Under the pieces are notes generated by a model. That model saw only the letters and a program-made list of their open reading frames with translations, ran no database searches and was not told the DNA's origin. Shown one piece after another: positions 45,641 to 57,271 of a DNA stretch of 64,000 bases. Within the stretch, counting starts at the first letter, position 1; the number at the start of each line of letters is the position of its first letter. This DNA comes from Effrenium voratum (lineage: Eukaryota; Sar; Dinophyceae; Suessiales; Symbiodiniaceae): contig CAUJNA010003315.1 in the NCBI GenBank assembly GCA_963377175.1, forward strand, positions 255,636 through 319,635, in the 5' to 3' direction. The position numbers and the translations under genes are program-made.

Positions 45641-46311
45641 TTACGCTCTGTTTCGTTCTTCTTTTCTCTGTTGTGTTCGTCGCGTGGCGTTTTGTTCCAT
45701 CGGTTTTCTCGCTGTCTCTTCTCATTTAACTGTCCCCTTCCTTTGATTGTTTCTCTCTGTCTTTCTTTGCTTGTGTTCTTCCTTTGTTCTCTCCTTCTTT
45801 CCGCCTTTCTTGCTGTATATATTCTCCGCTTCTTGTCCGCCAACCTTTCTCCCCTGAACACATAAAACGGACTCACTAAGCGAAAGATCAGCTCCAAACA
45901 GAGACCCAAGGTCAAAACGCCTCGTTAAAGGAACCAAACTACTCAACCCCAAAGGTCGAAACGCACCCACACCACACGCCACACTTAGTCTCACCACCAC
46001 TGGCTCGTGGTTTAGATCTGTAGAGGCTAGGGGATGTCTCCCCCTTAGTTGAAGGTGTAAATTTTCAATCCAATCCAAAGCAAGTTGAGAGCTGCCTGAC
46101 TCAAGGAATCCCCAAAACCACCCTAAAACCTAGTAACCACCACTGAAACCCGGAAATCCATCCCGGAACAATCCCGCCCCATCCCTCCCCCCAAAGGGGG
46201 GCCAGCATCCGCAACGAGCGGCCGAGGGGCTGAGGAAATTGAAGGGAAAAACCAAGCCTCCTACACAAAAAGTTGCTGAACGAAACACCAGGAAAGCCGC
46301 ATGCCAGCCCA

Positions 46312-46429
46312 CTGGGTTGACGTTGGAAGGGGAGCAAAAAACTATATGTTTAGCAGATAGGTGGTTGGATTTCAACCACTAAACCACACTAAGCAAAAAT
46401 GTTTCATATGTTTCCCAACGACAACGATG
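46312..46429 (-). repeat. Family H element, copy 4
   Basis: Hairpin arms AGGTGGTTG and CAACCACT; ends CATCGTTGTCG and CAACGTCAACCCAG on the minus strand. Confidence 0.8.
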
Positions 46430-46455
46430 CAATCCATGCCCAAAGCGCCCCTTAC

Positions 46456-46590
46456 CCCGCCCAGCTCGCCCCAAGCCACGCCCAGCTCGCCCCAAGCCCC
46501 GCGTCTCGATCGCTGAAACGGCGGAGCCGCTGAAGACCACCGAAGTCGCCTCCTCCAACTCCACCAGCTCCAAAGTCGCCCTCTCAGCAC
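46456..46590 (-). CDS. Candidate exon, family unknown
   Basis: Acceptor GGTGGCCAG at 46591 and donor GGGCGG|GTAAGG at 46456. The minus strand reads AERATLELVELEEATSVVFS and GSAVSAIETRG. The 3' third is an internal 22-bp duplication (GGCTTGGGGCGAGCTGGGCG), so the exon may end earlier. Confidence 0.55.
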
Positions 46591-46641
46591 CTGGCCACCC
46601 ACCCGCTAGCAAAAGGCCGGCCGAAAGGGCCAAAAGGATAT

Positions 46642-46756
46642 GTCCTCCAGTAGAGAGATTAGAATAAGTTAGTGCCCGATGTTCTATCAGGATGTCTATT
46701 TTAGTCGAGGAACCCTCCCCCCAAAAAGGGTAAACGGGCAATACTAGGGGACCTAG
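46642..46756 (+). mobile_element. MITE-like element, family M1
   Basis: GTCCTCCAGTAGAGAGATTA to ACTAGGGGACCTAG with the GTCTATTTTAGTCGAGGAAC body. About 50 bp upstream of the 46456-46590 exon. Confidence 0.83.
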
Positions 46757-47356
46757 AAGCAGTAAACCGACCGAAAGAACACAAAAGAACCAAACCCCAA
46801 ACTCAAACCAGAGATGAAGAAGAAATCAACTTGGGGACAAAACAAGCAAGCAAGCAAGCATCACCCGTGCGAAATCCAAGCCAGCACGCAAGCAAGCGAG
46901 CCAGCCAGCCGGCCAGCCAGCGTTTTGCCAAGTGTGAGGCCTCTTCTAACTGGAAGAAGAAGGCTGCAAGTACCAATCAAAGATTTAACAAAGTTCGAAA
47001 ACTCCAAAAGGGCCAAGTTCATGCTTGATTGGTCCGGTGTAAGTGTCTATCTCAGTTCGGCAATTCGGGGGTCCTCTGACAAGCTGGCTCCTCTTATCCA
47101 AGCTTTCCACCATCTGGACATCACATAGCATAAAACACGCATCTCCAAGGGGCCAGTTACCCAGAACATACAAAGAAAGGATTGGTACATCTTCTCAGTT
47201 CCTGAGTGGATTTTGTCGAACATCGAGTCCACACTTTTCTGTTTTCCAACCAAGACTTTGTCCAAGCCCATAATGGCGTCAAGTCCAGCGCCGCGCGGCT
47301 TTCCTCCTCGAAACCAAACCCCCCGTCCCGGGCTCCCGTTGGGCGGCGGCTTGCGC

Positions 47357-47419
47357 CTCCCAGCAGCTCTGAGCGCAGCTCCTGCGCCACCAGCAGCTGG
47401 CCCTCCTCCACCTGAGGAC
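47357..47419 (-). CDS. Candidate exon, family unknown
   Basis: Minus strand after CTTCCAG (or CCTCAG at 47412) reads VEEGQLLVAQELRSELLG with a GC donor GGGAG|GCGC. Acidic/leucine pattern of an amphipathic helix. Confidence 0.5.
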
Positions 47420-48121
47420 CTGGAAGGCGAAGGCGCAGCTTGGGCGCAGCTTGCGGCGAAGAGGCGGCCTTTGGACCTTCTTTTTGGGGGGGCGCGTGGG
47501 ACTTTTGTCGCGCTCCGACGAAGTACACAAACTGGGGGTTCAAGTTCAAACAAGTTGGGGGTCCGGAATGCGCCGGGGGTTTCGAGTAAGGCGACATATA
47601 TCCATTTCTGCACGCAAGGCGTCTGGCGATGTTCCGGGTTGGAGGCCGTGGTGTGCCGGTGGGGGAATCCCGTGAGGTGAAGCTCACTTCAAACCCGGTG
47701 CACCCCTGAAAACCATGCCGAACCGCCAGACCCGACCCCCACGCAGAAAGCCTTCTGCGAGGTCCCAATCTTCGGAAAACTGCGGTAAGATCTCCCAGGT
47801 GTGCCGAGCCTAATTCAGAGCCTCGCAGCTTTGTGACTTTTGCTTGGCACCATCCCCAGACCTTACTTGAAAAATGAGTCCCCCACCCCACTATTCAATT
47901 GCGTGTCTCACAGTGCACTAAAACCTGGAATTGAGCAAACTATGTCCAGTAGTGAACTCGTTTCGACGTGAATTTCTCGTGGCTTTCTTGCTACTTCTGA
48001 ATCAGTGGGCTGAAGCGTTGGCTTATGGCTTCTGGTCGGGGTGGCTCCTTGTTCGGAGTTGGGTTTGTCCTTTTCTGGTGGTTTGAAAGGGACACCAAAA
48101 GGAAAGAAACTATTATAAACT

Positions 48122-48231
48122 CTTGGTTGACGTTGAAGGGGAGCAAAAAAATAGATTTTAGCAGTTAAGTGGGGATTTCCCACTAAACCACAATAAGCAA
48201 ACATGTAAAATGTGTCTCAACAACAACCATG
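48122..48231 (-). repeat. Family H element, copy 5
   Basis: Minus strand CATGGTTGTTGTTGAG to CAACGTCAACCAAG; hairpin AGTGGG-GATTT-CCCACT. Confidence 0.8.
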
Positions 48232-48381
48232 ATTGCCGGGAATAGTGGCAGATCATTGGGCCATGCGGCATGGTCAAAACTCGGCTTGCTTAGTCGGAGG
48301 CCCAGGTCCGAAAGATATCTCAAAATCAGCAAATTCACAAGGGCATCCTCGAAAACTCAACTTCCTTCCAGTCGCTGGTTG

Positions 48382-48454
48382 GAAGCCCAGTGGTTTGGTG
48401 GTTGGAGGCCGTTTCCTGTTTACCCTCTACAAGAACCATGGATTCAAATCCCCA
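48382..48454 (+). repeat. tRNA-like repeat, about 73 nt
   Basis: GTGGTTT and AAACCAC can form a 7-bp acceptor-like stem. TGGTTGGAGG resembles an A box and GGATTCAAATCC a B box. The T and anticodon stems do not pair, so it is a SINE head or tRNA fossil. Confidence 0.4.
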
Positions 48455-49000
48455 AACCACCAGCCATTCAGTGGAACCTTAAAAAACAAAAAAAGATCAT
48501 TGCCAGAAAACATGACCTTCTAGAAACCTGCAAAAGCGCCAACCGGAATAGACGGAATAGATACCGGATTCATTTTTTGGTTTCCCTTTTATTTTTTCCG
48601 GTTTTCGGGTGTCGAATCGTGAATCTAGACAAAGCAACTAGCCTTCTAGACTCCTCCTGTCACCATGGGCTTTCTCTTGCCTCCAATGATGCCCCCAAGC
48701 CAGTTTTCCCCAAGTAGCCAAACGCATAGGGGGGGACAAGTATGAAACTACCCATGGCCTTTTGGAATCCTCCATGGGCTTGATTTTGCCAAATGATAGG
48801 CAGGCAAATTGTCTTCAAAGTCTAGGGGCCCAAAACTCGGTCCAAATCAACATGGAGCCCAAAACAGACTCCTCACCTTTTTTTTGTGCAGGTGATGTCC
48901 TCAACTTGACCCCCTGGCACCCTCCGAAAGCCTCCTGCTTCAAACCATCCCAGAGCTTAGTTGGGCAGATCTGCTCCGTAGCTTTCAGTTGGGGTAAAAT

Positions 49001-49097
49001 GGCTGTGGGTCAAGAACATGTACCAAAATGGCACCTTGGTAAATGGAACCAGGGACTAAAACCTGTAACCCTGGCTCTTTAATTTTGACCCGCAGCC
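49001..49097. mobile_element. MITE-like element, family M8
   Basis: GGCTGTGGGTCAA (49001-49013) and TTGACCCGCAGCC (49085-49097), 12 of 13 paired. The body GGTAAATGGAACCAGGGACT matches 7336-7443. Confidence 0.8.
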
Positions 49098-49174
49098 AAA
49101 TGAGTCTTGGTTGTGGCTCCATTTTGATTTTGCAAGGGATAAGGTGTCAAGAAGACCCTTCACGGGTCCCGCAC

Positions 49175-49265
49175 CCCCGTAAGTCGAGTCGCTGTCAGAC
49201 TCCTGCGGCGGGTTGAGCACTGCGTAGGCAGTGGCCAGGGTCTCCGTGCCTGACGGCTCTGGTCT
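49175..49265 (-). CDS. Candidate exon, family unknown
   Basis: Minus strand reads PSGTETLATAYAVLNPPQES and DSDSTYGG between AG acceptors near 49266 and a GT donor TACGGGG|GTGCGG. GC-rich island between two elements (M8 and M14). Confidence 0.5.
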
Positions 49266-49317
49266 CTGGTGCTTTGGGATGCTGAAGCCGAAAGGAAACT
49301 TGCTTCTTCTTGTCATA

Positions 49318-49450
49318 CTGTGGATGGTTGCGAAATCCATTTCGCACCATCGTTCAGAAACCCTGGTGTCGGATGATTCCCCTGTAAATACCAACAAATA
49401 ATATGGTTTCAACCATGGTTTCAAAGTGGTGCGAACGGATTTCGTCCGTC
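49318..49450. mobile_element. Inverted-repeat element, family M14
   Basis: Left GATGGTTGCGAAATCCATTT and right GGTGCGAACGGATTTCGTCC. Related to 17752-17880. Confidence 0.55.
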
Positions 49451-49460
49451 CTCTTATCCT

Positions 49461-49570
49461 CCCTTCCTGAGTGGATTGGCCAAAATATGTAACCAACAAC
49501 TGTTTGATTTAAACTAAATGTACAATGATCTTCCCAAAAAGTATAACGTTCATGAACTCTGGAAGTGAGT
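49461..49570. mobile_element. MITE-like element, family M2
   Basis: CCCTTCCTGAGTGGATTGGC to GAACTCTGGAAGTGAGT, with the GATCTTCCCAAAAAGTATAA body. Confidence 0.83.
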
Positions 49571-51357
49571 GCTTAGCAAAGTGAGTAACAATCAGTCAGC
49601 ATACCCAACCACCACAGTTAGAACACATCTGAACATTTCAGAGGAAATAAACAGAGCTCAAAAGGGGGTTTCTCAAAAGGGGGTTCCTCTACAAATGGCT
49701 TTTGAGAATTCTATGTTAGTTTGTAGGAGCCTTACCCGCTTCCCTGGTACTGATCACAGGTTTGCCTGAAACCAACCAACCCCCCCCCCAAAAAAAAAAA
49801 GAAAAGGAAGAAAAGACAACACAACCTCAGATTGATCTAGAGGCCATTGCAAGAATCCGAGTCGCAACCGTGACCATGTCTTTGGCTTTCGCTGGATGGT
49901 TTGGTTTGGGGGAACCTTCCCATTTGGTTTCAAAAGGACCAGTTCAATTTCCCAAATCCATCGGGACCCAGTTGCAAGTGGAACAAAGGGGAGCATTCCT
50001 AAAGGGTCGACTCCATGTTAGTGGATCCATGCAAGCTCCGCCTTGCCATTTCGAGATCGCCCCAAGTGAATTCTGGACTTGGGAACCCCCTCCCACAGGG
50101 TGGGGCAAATTTGTGCGCTTCTTAGAGTGGCGCTCCTGTTTGACACAAAAGCCAATAAAGGCTGTGGGCTCCTGGTGATGTGTCGGTCCAAAACTGTGTT
50201 CTTTGTAGACCGTGAAAATGAAATGCTGAAACCATCAAATACACAAGTGACGTGAGATCTTTACTACCTTTACTCGGAAGCACTCCCTAGGGTTTTTTTT
50301 CATATTCTGCGAAGAAAAAAATGACACAGGCCCCTGCTCAAGGGTTAGGAGCTTTAGACTCGTTTGAGCCTCAATTGTGGCACAACTTACCAACATCAAA
50401 AGCCAGCTCTGCGACTCCTCCAAGAGGGGTCAAGTTTGATTGAACACCAAGGCCCCAGCATCCCCAAGAAACCGCGAAACTCCAGACAAAGACCACTCGG
50501 AGAAACCCCGCAAAGGCTCAGAAGAATGTATACGTTTAGGGGGCCCTGTGGAATTTCATTGAACAACCAACTCCTCCGTGCTGCCTCTCAGCACCACATA
50601 GTCCCCCGAGTAGAAGGACCAGCGCAGGGCGTCTTCCTTGCTTGAAGAGGCAAACGATTTCTTGCGAAAAATCTGCTCAAACAACCAGCCCCTCTGCTGA
50701 AAGGGCCCAGCCCCGGCACCCACTGGGGGATGTTTTTTTTTTTTTTTTTATTTTTATTTTCTTTTTTATTTTTTTGTTTTAAACTTCTTGTTTGGGTAGT
50801 GATGGTAGTGGTTTGGGGGTGGTCAGCTCTTGGGCTGCTCTCACTCCAGGTAGATACTAAAAAACAAGAACGGGAAGTAGGCCAAAACTGGGACCTAAAC
50901 GCATAGACTGTCCTTCACACAGGCCCAGGTCGGTGGCTCCCAGAGCCCTGGAAGCTGAAAGGGCGACATGAGGCTCACTCTTTGAGTGGATTGGCCCCCA
51001 AAAAAGTGAAGACTTCTTATTTTCCACTAGGCACTGGGCCTGGCGTGTCTTTTTGGCCGCTTGGGCAAAAGAACCCTGGCAACATCTCCGTGCCTAGACG
51101 TTCTGACTGTAATGATGAACACGGTTCGAAAGTGCATTGTTTGCAATGCCAAAGTGCCTCTGGTTGCATAGGGTCTGAAAAAATGCGGGAACCTCAGCCC
51201 GATCACAGGGCCAGACTTGGACCTGAAACAAAGTTCACAACATGAGCTGGTTGAAAGGACAAATGGAGGAAACAAAACACAAGGACAACAAGTCAAAACA
51301 GAATAGACACGCCTGGCAGTCGATTCGCTTTGCGAGAAAGGTTCCGGATGACAGCGG

Positions 51358-51445
51358 CACTCGAAAATACCGGCTGCACCGCCGCCCTCCCCGTCAGTGC
51401 CATCTCTGGCGACCAGGGTGGCTGAAGCACTCATCGGCGAATTGG
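51358..51445 (-). CDS. Candidate exon, family unknown
   Basis: Acceptor CCGTTTCAG; the minus strand reads NSPMSASATLVARDGTDGEG. Exon-like composition, no recognised domain, 3' end uncertain. Confidence 0.42.
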
Positions 51446-51750
51446 CTGAAACGGGTCTAAACGTCCGACCAGCGTTGGGCCAGGAAGGCTTTGGACCTTT
51501 ACTCAAATTAAACTTGAAAACCCAACAGGAAAGAATGGGTGAAACCACTTTAGACAAAAGTTCAAGCTGAAAGGATAGGACCTTTCAGGCCATGACCATA
51601 ACAAACGATACTGTGAGGTCGCTAGGAAAACAAAAAGGCAGATACAGGTTGGTGGCAGGACAGCTTCATCATCCGGCCGTGTTCTTAGACTACCCCTAGA
51701 AGCAATGGTATATGTACGCTGTGTGGGGGCTACAAGTTGAAGATACATCA

Positions 51751-51752
51751 TG

Positions 51753-51784
<32 letters not shown>

Positions 51785-51895
51785 GAAGATATATCATGAT
51801 ATATACATATATAACAAGAATGGACCCAAACATTCACATACATTATTTGTTTATGTTTTGTTCCTTACATATATATATATATATGTACGGATGTG
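51751..51895. repeat. (AT)n microsatellites with inverted TATATCATGATATA words
   Basis: Three TA-rich runs within 145 bp, two joined by ATATCATGATATAT palindromes. Confidence 0.92.
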
Positions 51896-53169
51896 TTTTC
51901 TATGAGGGGCATACTTGGTTGTGTCAACATTCGTGCCCTGCGCATCGCTCCGGTTGGCTCAAAGCTGTGAGCCCAACGCATTCGACCGCATCAGCTGTTG
52001 GCTTCCACCCCAAACCACCCGAAACGAGGACCTTGGCGACTTTTTACGCGTCTAAGTTGTGCGGAATCGTGAGTCCATTTCCCAGTGAAGAGCAGGTAAC
52101 TATGAAAACCGGTTTGGACAATAATAGTTGTTCTAGAATCCCCTATCTTTGGAGGACTCTCATTTTGGAAGAAGATCACTTCCCAGTGAACAGTAGGTAA
52201 CCAAGAAAACTGCCCTTCAAAAGCCAACAGGAAAATGGCCATGGGCTACCTGCTACAGTGGCTTGCCTGGGATCCACTGGGAACGGCTTCCCCTGGTTAC
52301 AGTGGTGAACCCACATTTGTCCCCCCCCGAAACTACCCCCAAGGGAAACATGGGGTATACACCTACAATTAATCACCACTGCGTGAAGGGTATATACCAC
52401 ATCTTTCCTTAAGGGTACTGTTTTGGGGGAAGTGGCTGGGGATGGTGACATTGTGTTCACATCAAATTACACCATGGGTGCTGAATAGGGTGACTGAAAG
52501 AAGTCATAAATGTCATTTCCGCTTTCTCAAAGCCAGCCCCCAACAACTGCTTTTTGGAGAGTAGGGATTTTGCACATGGGACAAAGCAGTTGCATCCGTT
52601 GGCTCCTTCTCCCGGGAAATGCTACGTGCCAGGGTACTTGTCCCAATCCTCCTGGCGGATGTTTTGACATGGTTGGCACTGATTTCTAAGGGAAAAGTTG
52701 GGGCACGCACGGCGCAAAAGCCGCCCCGATCACCTCGCTGAATCGACTCACATCGATCGAAAGGTGGTGGCTTAGCCAACAACCAAACCCGAAGAACACA
52801 ACGGCAGCCACACAAGGGCGGGGGGGGGGAATGGCATGTATGACTCTCAGACCAACCAACAAAAAGATGCCTTTTATTGACTTTTTGTTGCCATGGTCAT
52901 TGAGTTGAACGGGAACCCTTTCCCCCCCAAAAAAATAGGCGCCACTGGGCACCTGGGACTACTTTTTAGTTGGAAGCATGGCAAAACCCAAGACGTCCGA
53001 TCCAGTTGCTTCTCTGCAACAGCACTTCCCACATTTCCCCTTGAAACATCACCCGATCCAAAAGGACATTCACAAGTCAAGTTGGCAACCCAAAAGTGAT
53101 TTGGTTTTGCTCTGCCACAAGGAGAGCCATAAGGATCCATAAGAAGCCCTGACCGCGGGACTAGAACGT

Positions 53170-53231
53170 CTCTCAAACGCCTTCCGCCCGGCCTCGGGGT
53201 CCTTGTACCCCAGCTGCGCGGCGAGAGAAGC
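53170..53231 (-). CDS. Candidate exon, helical-repeat-like
   Basis: Acceptor TTTTGCCAG; the minus strand phase 0 reads ASLAAQLGYKDPEAGRKAFE. It would follow the phase-0 end of the 54372-54436 exon. Resembles TPR/PPR helices, but too short to assign. Confidence 0.5.
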
Positions 53232-54371
53232 CTGGCAAAAAAGTTGGTTGCCCTACTTGGACTGCCCACAAACCAGGGACCAGCACCAGCTCCGGGTGAA
53301 TTGTAAGCTTTTTTGTTTCAGGGACGGTGCCTGGTGTTGGAAGATAAGGCCGGATGAGTGCAAATGGGCAATCAACCATCAGAAGGCTGAATGAAAAGAT
53401 GAAGCTTCCACCCCTAGGAGGCCAGACCTCGTGACTCGAGGCCTTTGGGGAAACAACAGGCCCTCATATTTGGGTCCGAGGGGCTATAGGGAACCTGCAA
53501 GGGCTGCTCCGATTCAGATCAACACCGGCTGGAATCTCAAGCCAAGCATACAGGTCAACTTGAATCGGCCGGAGCGTCCCTGGTTCCGATCGGAAATTGG
53601 GATCGGCCACGGGGCAAGTGACAAGTGAGGCAAAAGAGGAATAAGGGGTGCCACCAAAACAAATCGTCAAAACCAAAAGGTATTGGAAGGTCTTAAATGG
53701 TTTCCCTCGAAGAAGACACACGCAAATACGGTCCAGTCGCTGAGTGAACCCAAGGATGCCTAGGCTATTTCCGTGCTACCGAGGAGCAGTCACCTTGTTG
53801 AAGAGCTTCGTGCGGACCTGAAAGAGCGGTCCAGTCGAGCGAGAGCCCCGCTGCTCTCGGCCACAGGGCTAAAACTCAAAACTCGCTGGGGCGATCGGTA
53901 GGGAATGAGCCAGGGTGTTGGGAATGAACCCAGGCTTTGACCCCCTTAAATGAAACCACAAGGGATGGCTCAGAGTGTTACAGGGGTCATATCCTCATTC
54001 CCTGCTGAACAGCAGCAAGAAAAGTCCAGCTGCGAAAATGTGCTTTGGGCACTATGGTAAGTGCTCTCATGTTTCACGTAACGCATGTTTTGCCCTGTCC
54101 ACTAAACCTGGAAGCTGACCACAGGCACCTGCACGACCATACCTCGTTTTGGTGGTTGGGAGGATTTCTGGTCACCCTACTCACACCAAAAAAAGAAAAA
54201 AGAGGTGCAATATCCGCAAAGGTGATGTTAAAACCCAGACTTGGGGACACTGCACTTGCCTCATTCCAAAAACCTGAAATCAGAGATCTTGGGCAAAGGA
54301 CCCTTCATGGGTTCTCGCCGCATTTTGCTCCCCTCCCACTCGCCGGTTTGTGAAATCGAAAGCCGAAGCGC

Positions 54372-54436
54372 CTGTTGCCGGAGCATCTCCAGCGCGTTTT
54401 CCTGGTCGCCCGCCTTCAAGTAGGCCATGAGGGCAC
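54372..54436 (-). CDS. Candidate exon with a TPR/PPR-like helical pair
   Basis: Acceptor CACTTAG at 54437 and GC donor CAACAG|GCGC. 65 nt reading ALMAYLKAGDQENALEMLRQ. The spacing A-AYLKAGD-ENALEML is typical of the helix A/turn/helix B of TPR/PPR repeats. Confidence 0.6.
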
Positions 54437-54469
54437 CTAAGTGAGACAAAACCTGGCAGAACATACTCT

Positions 54470-54605
54470 CTTCCTGCGTGGAGTGGCAGGAAAAAAGTCA
54501 AGTTTTTATGGCAACAAAGTCTAAGGGCAACAAAGTCTAAGCTTCTTGTTTGCCACTAGAACGATCTTCCCACAAAGTATGAAGTTCATGAAGTCAGGAA
54601 GTGAG
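54470..54605. mobile_element. MITE-like element, family M2
   Basis: CTTCCTGCGTGGAGTGG to GAAGTCAGGAAGTGAG with GATCTTCCCACAAAGTATGA. A duplicated GGCAACAAAGTCTAAG word lies inside. Confidence 0.75.
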
Positions 54606-54885
54606 AAGAGGAGAGGTCAGCTCCCCTCTAACTGGTGGTTCGGAGTTTGGTGGTGTTCCAGGGTAATGTCCCATTTACCATGCACAAGAACCAGGTGTTC
54701 AAATCTCCCAACTACAAAGCCAAACCACAAAACTAAGGGTTATCTGACATTGGCCTCCAAATCCCCCGAATATAGAAAATTAAACGTGTTAGAAACGCCG
54801 GCAAAAGTCGTACGGGTGCCCTGTAAACTTTCAAGCTTGGATTCGGAGCTACCCAAAGAGGTAAGGCAAAAGTGGGCCATCTGTA

Positions 54886-55002
54886 CATAGGTGTCCTTTT
54901 AGAGGAAATAGATGGGCTTCCCTGATAGATGATTAAACCACCAGGTAAACCAGGAATCGCCATCTATTTTTTGGACCAAAACAACCAAAAAGGACACCTA
55001 TG
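54886..55002. mobile_element. MITE-like element, family M5 (perfect termini and 8-bp duplication)
   Basis: CATAGGTGTCCTTTT (54886-54900) and AAAAGGACACCTATG (54988-55002) are exact inverted repeats. CATCTGTA flanks both sides (54878-54885, 55003-55010). The 8-bp duplication is typical of hAT-type elements. Confidence 0.93.
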
Positions 55003-56723
55003 CATCTGTACTGAAAAATTGAGCAAAAGCCGGAGCTGGTTGCAGCACATGCCACGAACTGACCACGAGAAATGCAGTGCCAGGAAAAAAAGAGGCACCC
55101 AACGAAACACAGAGGCCTTGGTTGACAACCCGTCCCCTTTTAGGTGCCGAGCTCCTCAGCCTGAATCGCGGAATCTCGTAAGAATCTTCACTGTCGACGG
55201 TAGCCAGCAAACAAACACCATGTTGAAGAGCTCGCTTCGATGGATTGGATCCATTAAGTCCTCAAACTGCTGGTTTTCACAAAGCGGTCTTCCCAGAAAG
55301 TATTCATTCAGTCCAAACATCAAAAGGAGCAACCAATTCAGTGGGCCAACGGTTTCCCTGTTCTCCCGCGATTGCAAGAAAGAAAAAGCGCCCCTTTTTG
55401 GAACGGACGATTCTTGGCGTGCCCTCCAAACCAAAAGGCAGGACAACCATGTACCGAGTACTGAAAAGATCATTCAGGCTTGTTTTCTCGAGGGGTCCCC
55501 CTTTGATTGGTTTGAACGGGAAGCCAACAAAATAACATCATCTTGGGGGTTCCCCCATTTTGCGACAAACCGAGTGCGATTTGCCTCGCTTTTGATTGTT
55601 TGCCATGGTCGATCTCACGCCTTTTCCTCTCGCGGAGCAGTGTTCGAACGCGGCATCAGCGCGTCAGTGCCCGATCTTAGAGAACACGATGGCGGCCACA
55701 GCCACCAAAAACAGCCTCAGATTGATGAAGGACCTACCTCAAAATGTCCAGAAGGGAAAAACATACATGCGGATTTGACTTCCAAAAGCAGGGACCCTGT
55801 TGGGGAAATAAGCATGTATATATATATATATGTAGATATGCGTGCTTTTTCTTGGTGGTTGATCTTCAAGGAAAACTCCCCCTTTCCCCAAAACCTCCGG
55901 TAATGGTTCACGGAAAATTCCGTGCGATGCTCCTTGGTTCGTGGCTGGTGTGCCATGCATCTTTTTCATTAAGTCGAAGGTAGCAGTTGCACTCGAACAC
56001 CGAACGCGCAATGCACTCACATGAAACCGCTAGAATATCAACACTTGAGAACAGGACACTCCACACCCCGAGGGAAAAACGTGGAGGCTCTCCCCTATCA
56101 TGCTTTCCCTTTCTTCCGCTACACTACTTCGGGAGCAGGTAAGCAGTCCTTCCAAGGCAAAATTGCAATGAGTTTCCAAAAAAAGACAGGAAACTTGAGG
56201 AACTAGGCCCTAGGACCTTCATCATGAGCCCAGCTCTCTTCGCCGAATCGGTGAGCCGGTCATTTCCCCAAAGAAAAAGAGCGCCCAGCCAGAGGATGGA
56301 TCAACTTGCGTGGGCCTCTCTTGGGGTGAGATATTTGCCTATATCAGGTTGGTGTATGGTTCGGCCACGTGGTTCACGCGTACCCTTGAACTAAAACCCT
56401 ACGCCCTATGGCGGGACCCATGCTGCTGGCTACATGTCCCTTTTGAACATCACAGAAGGAAACTCACCAAAACAAGTGGCCCAAAGGATGATGCTCGAAG
56501 CCACCGCGACATTTTTCTCGACACCAAGTAGACAAAAACCGTCAAAAACCGAAAACCCAGGGGCCCGGTTCCCTTCTGGGGATATCAGCCACTCTTGGAG
56601 GGAGTCGCAGAAATGCGCCAGGCCCGGTGCAGTTCCAAGGCGCTGGAAGACGAGGTAAGACAAGATCCAGGCTGCGCAGGTGGAATGGCCCTCGACCAGC
56701 CAGCTCAGCACCTCCAGAGTTCA

Positions 56724-56966
56724 GGGTTCGGGGGTGGGGTGGGGTGGGGTGGGGTGGGGTGGGGTGGGGTGGGGTGGGGTGGGGTGGGGTGTGGGGTGGG
56801 GTGGGGTGGGGTGGAGTGGGGTGGGGTGGGGTGGGGTGGGGTGGGGTGGGGGGTGGGGTGGGGGGTGGGGGGTGGGGTGGGGGGTGGGGGGTGGGGTGGG
56901 GGGTGGGGTCGGGGGTGGGGTGGGGTGGGGTGGGGGGTGGGGTGGGGGGTGGGGGGTGCGGGATAT
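56724..56966 (+). repeat. (GGGGT)n array, about 240 bp
   Basis: More than 40 G4/G5 runs separated by single T, with GGGGGGT variants in the second half. Strong G-quadruplex potential on the plus strand, which is the non-coding-sense strand of the local genes. Confidence 0.95.
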
Positions 56967-57153
56967 GGACACAAACAAAAGCCTCAACGGAAACAAAAAT
57001 GCATGATCAGTAGTTCTAACAACAAGTATTTAAACATGTAACAAGGAGGCTGGCAGGGGTTGGAAGGGCTGAGACAACTGGCCGGGCACACAAAAAACAA
57101 AAAACACATCTGGCCCTTGAACAGAATAGCGAAGACATACCCCCCCTTCAGAT

Positions 57154-57271
57154 CTTGGTTGACGTTGAAGGGGAGCGAAAATTTAAAGTTTAGCAGTTGA
57201 GTGGTTGGATTTCAACCACTAAACCACAATAAGCAAAAATGTAAATCACATGTTTCCCAACAACGACCATG
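57154..57271 (-). repeat. Family H element, copy 6
   Basis: Perfect hairpin AGTGGTTG-GATTT-CAACCACT; minus-strand ends CATGGTCGTTGTTGGG and CAACGTCAACCAAG. Confidence 0.85.

Noticed and set aside
45011..45865. 284-codon plus-strand frame rich in Ser/Leu/Pro
   Set aside because: Product of the pyrimidine-rich low-complexity tract.
47157..47891. 244-codon minus-strand frame
   Set aside because: Only 47357-47419 has exon character; the rest reads through intron-like sequence.
54929..55903. 324-codon plus-strand open frame
   Set aside because: Starts inside the M5 transposon-like element, runs through a (TA)n tract, shows no domain and lies opposite to the gene block. It is longer than expected by chance, so confidence in rejecting it is only moderate.
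56595..57041. Gly/Val/Trp repeat protein (plus) and Pro/His/Thr repeat protein (minus)
   Set aside because: Translations of the (GGGGT)n array.
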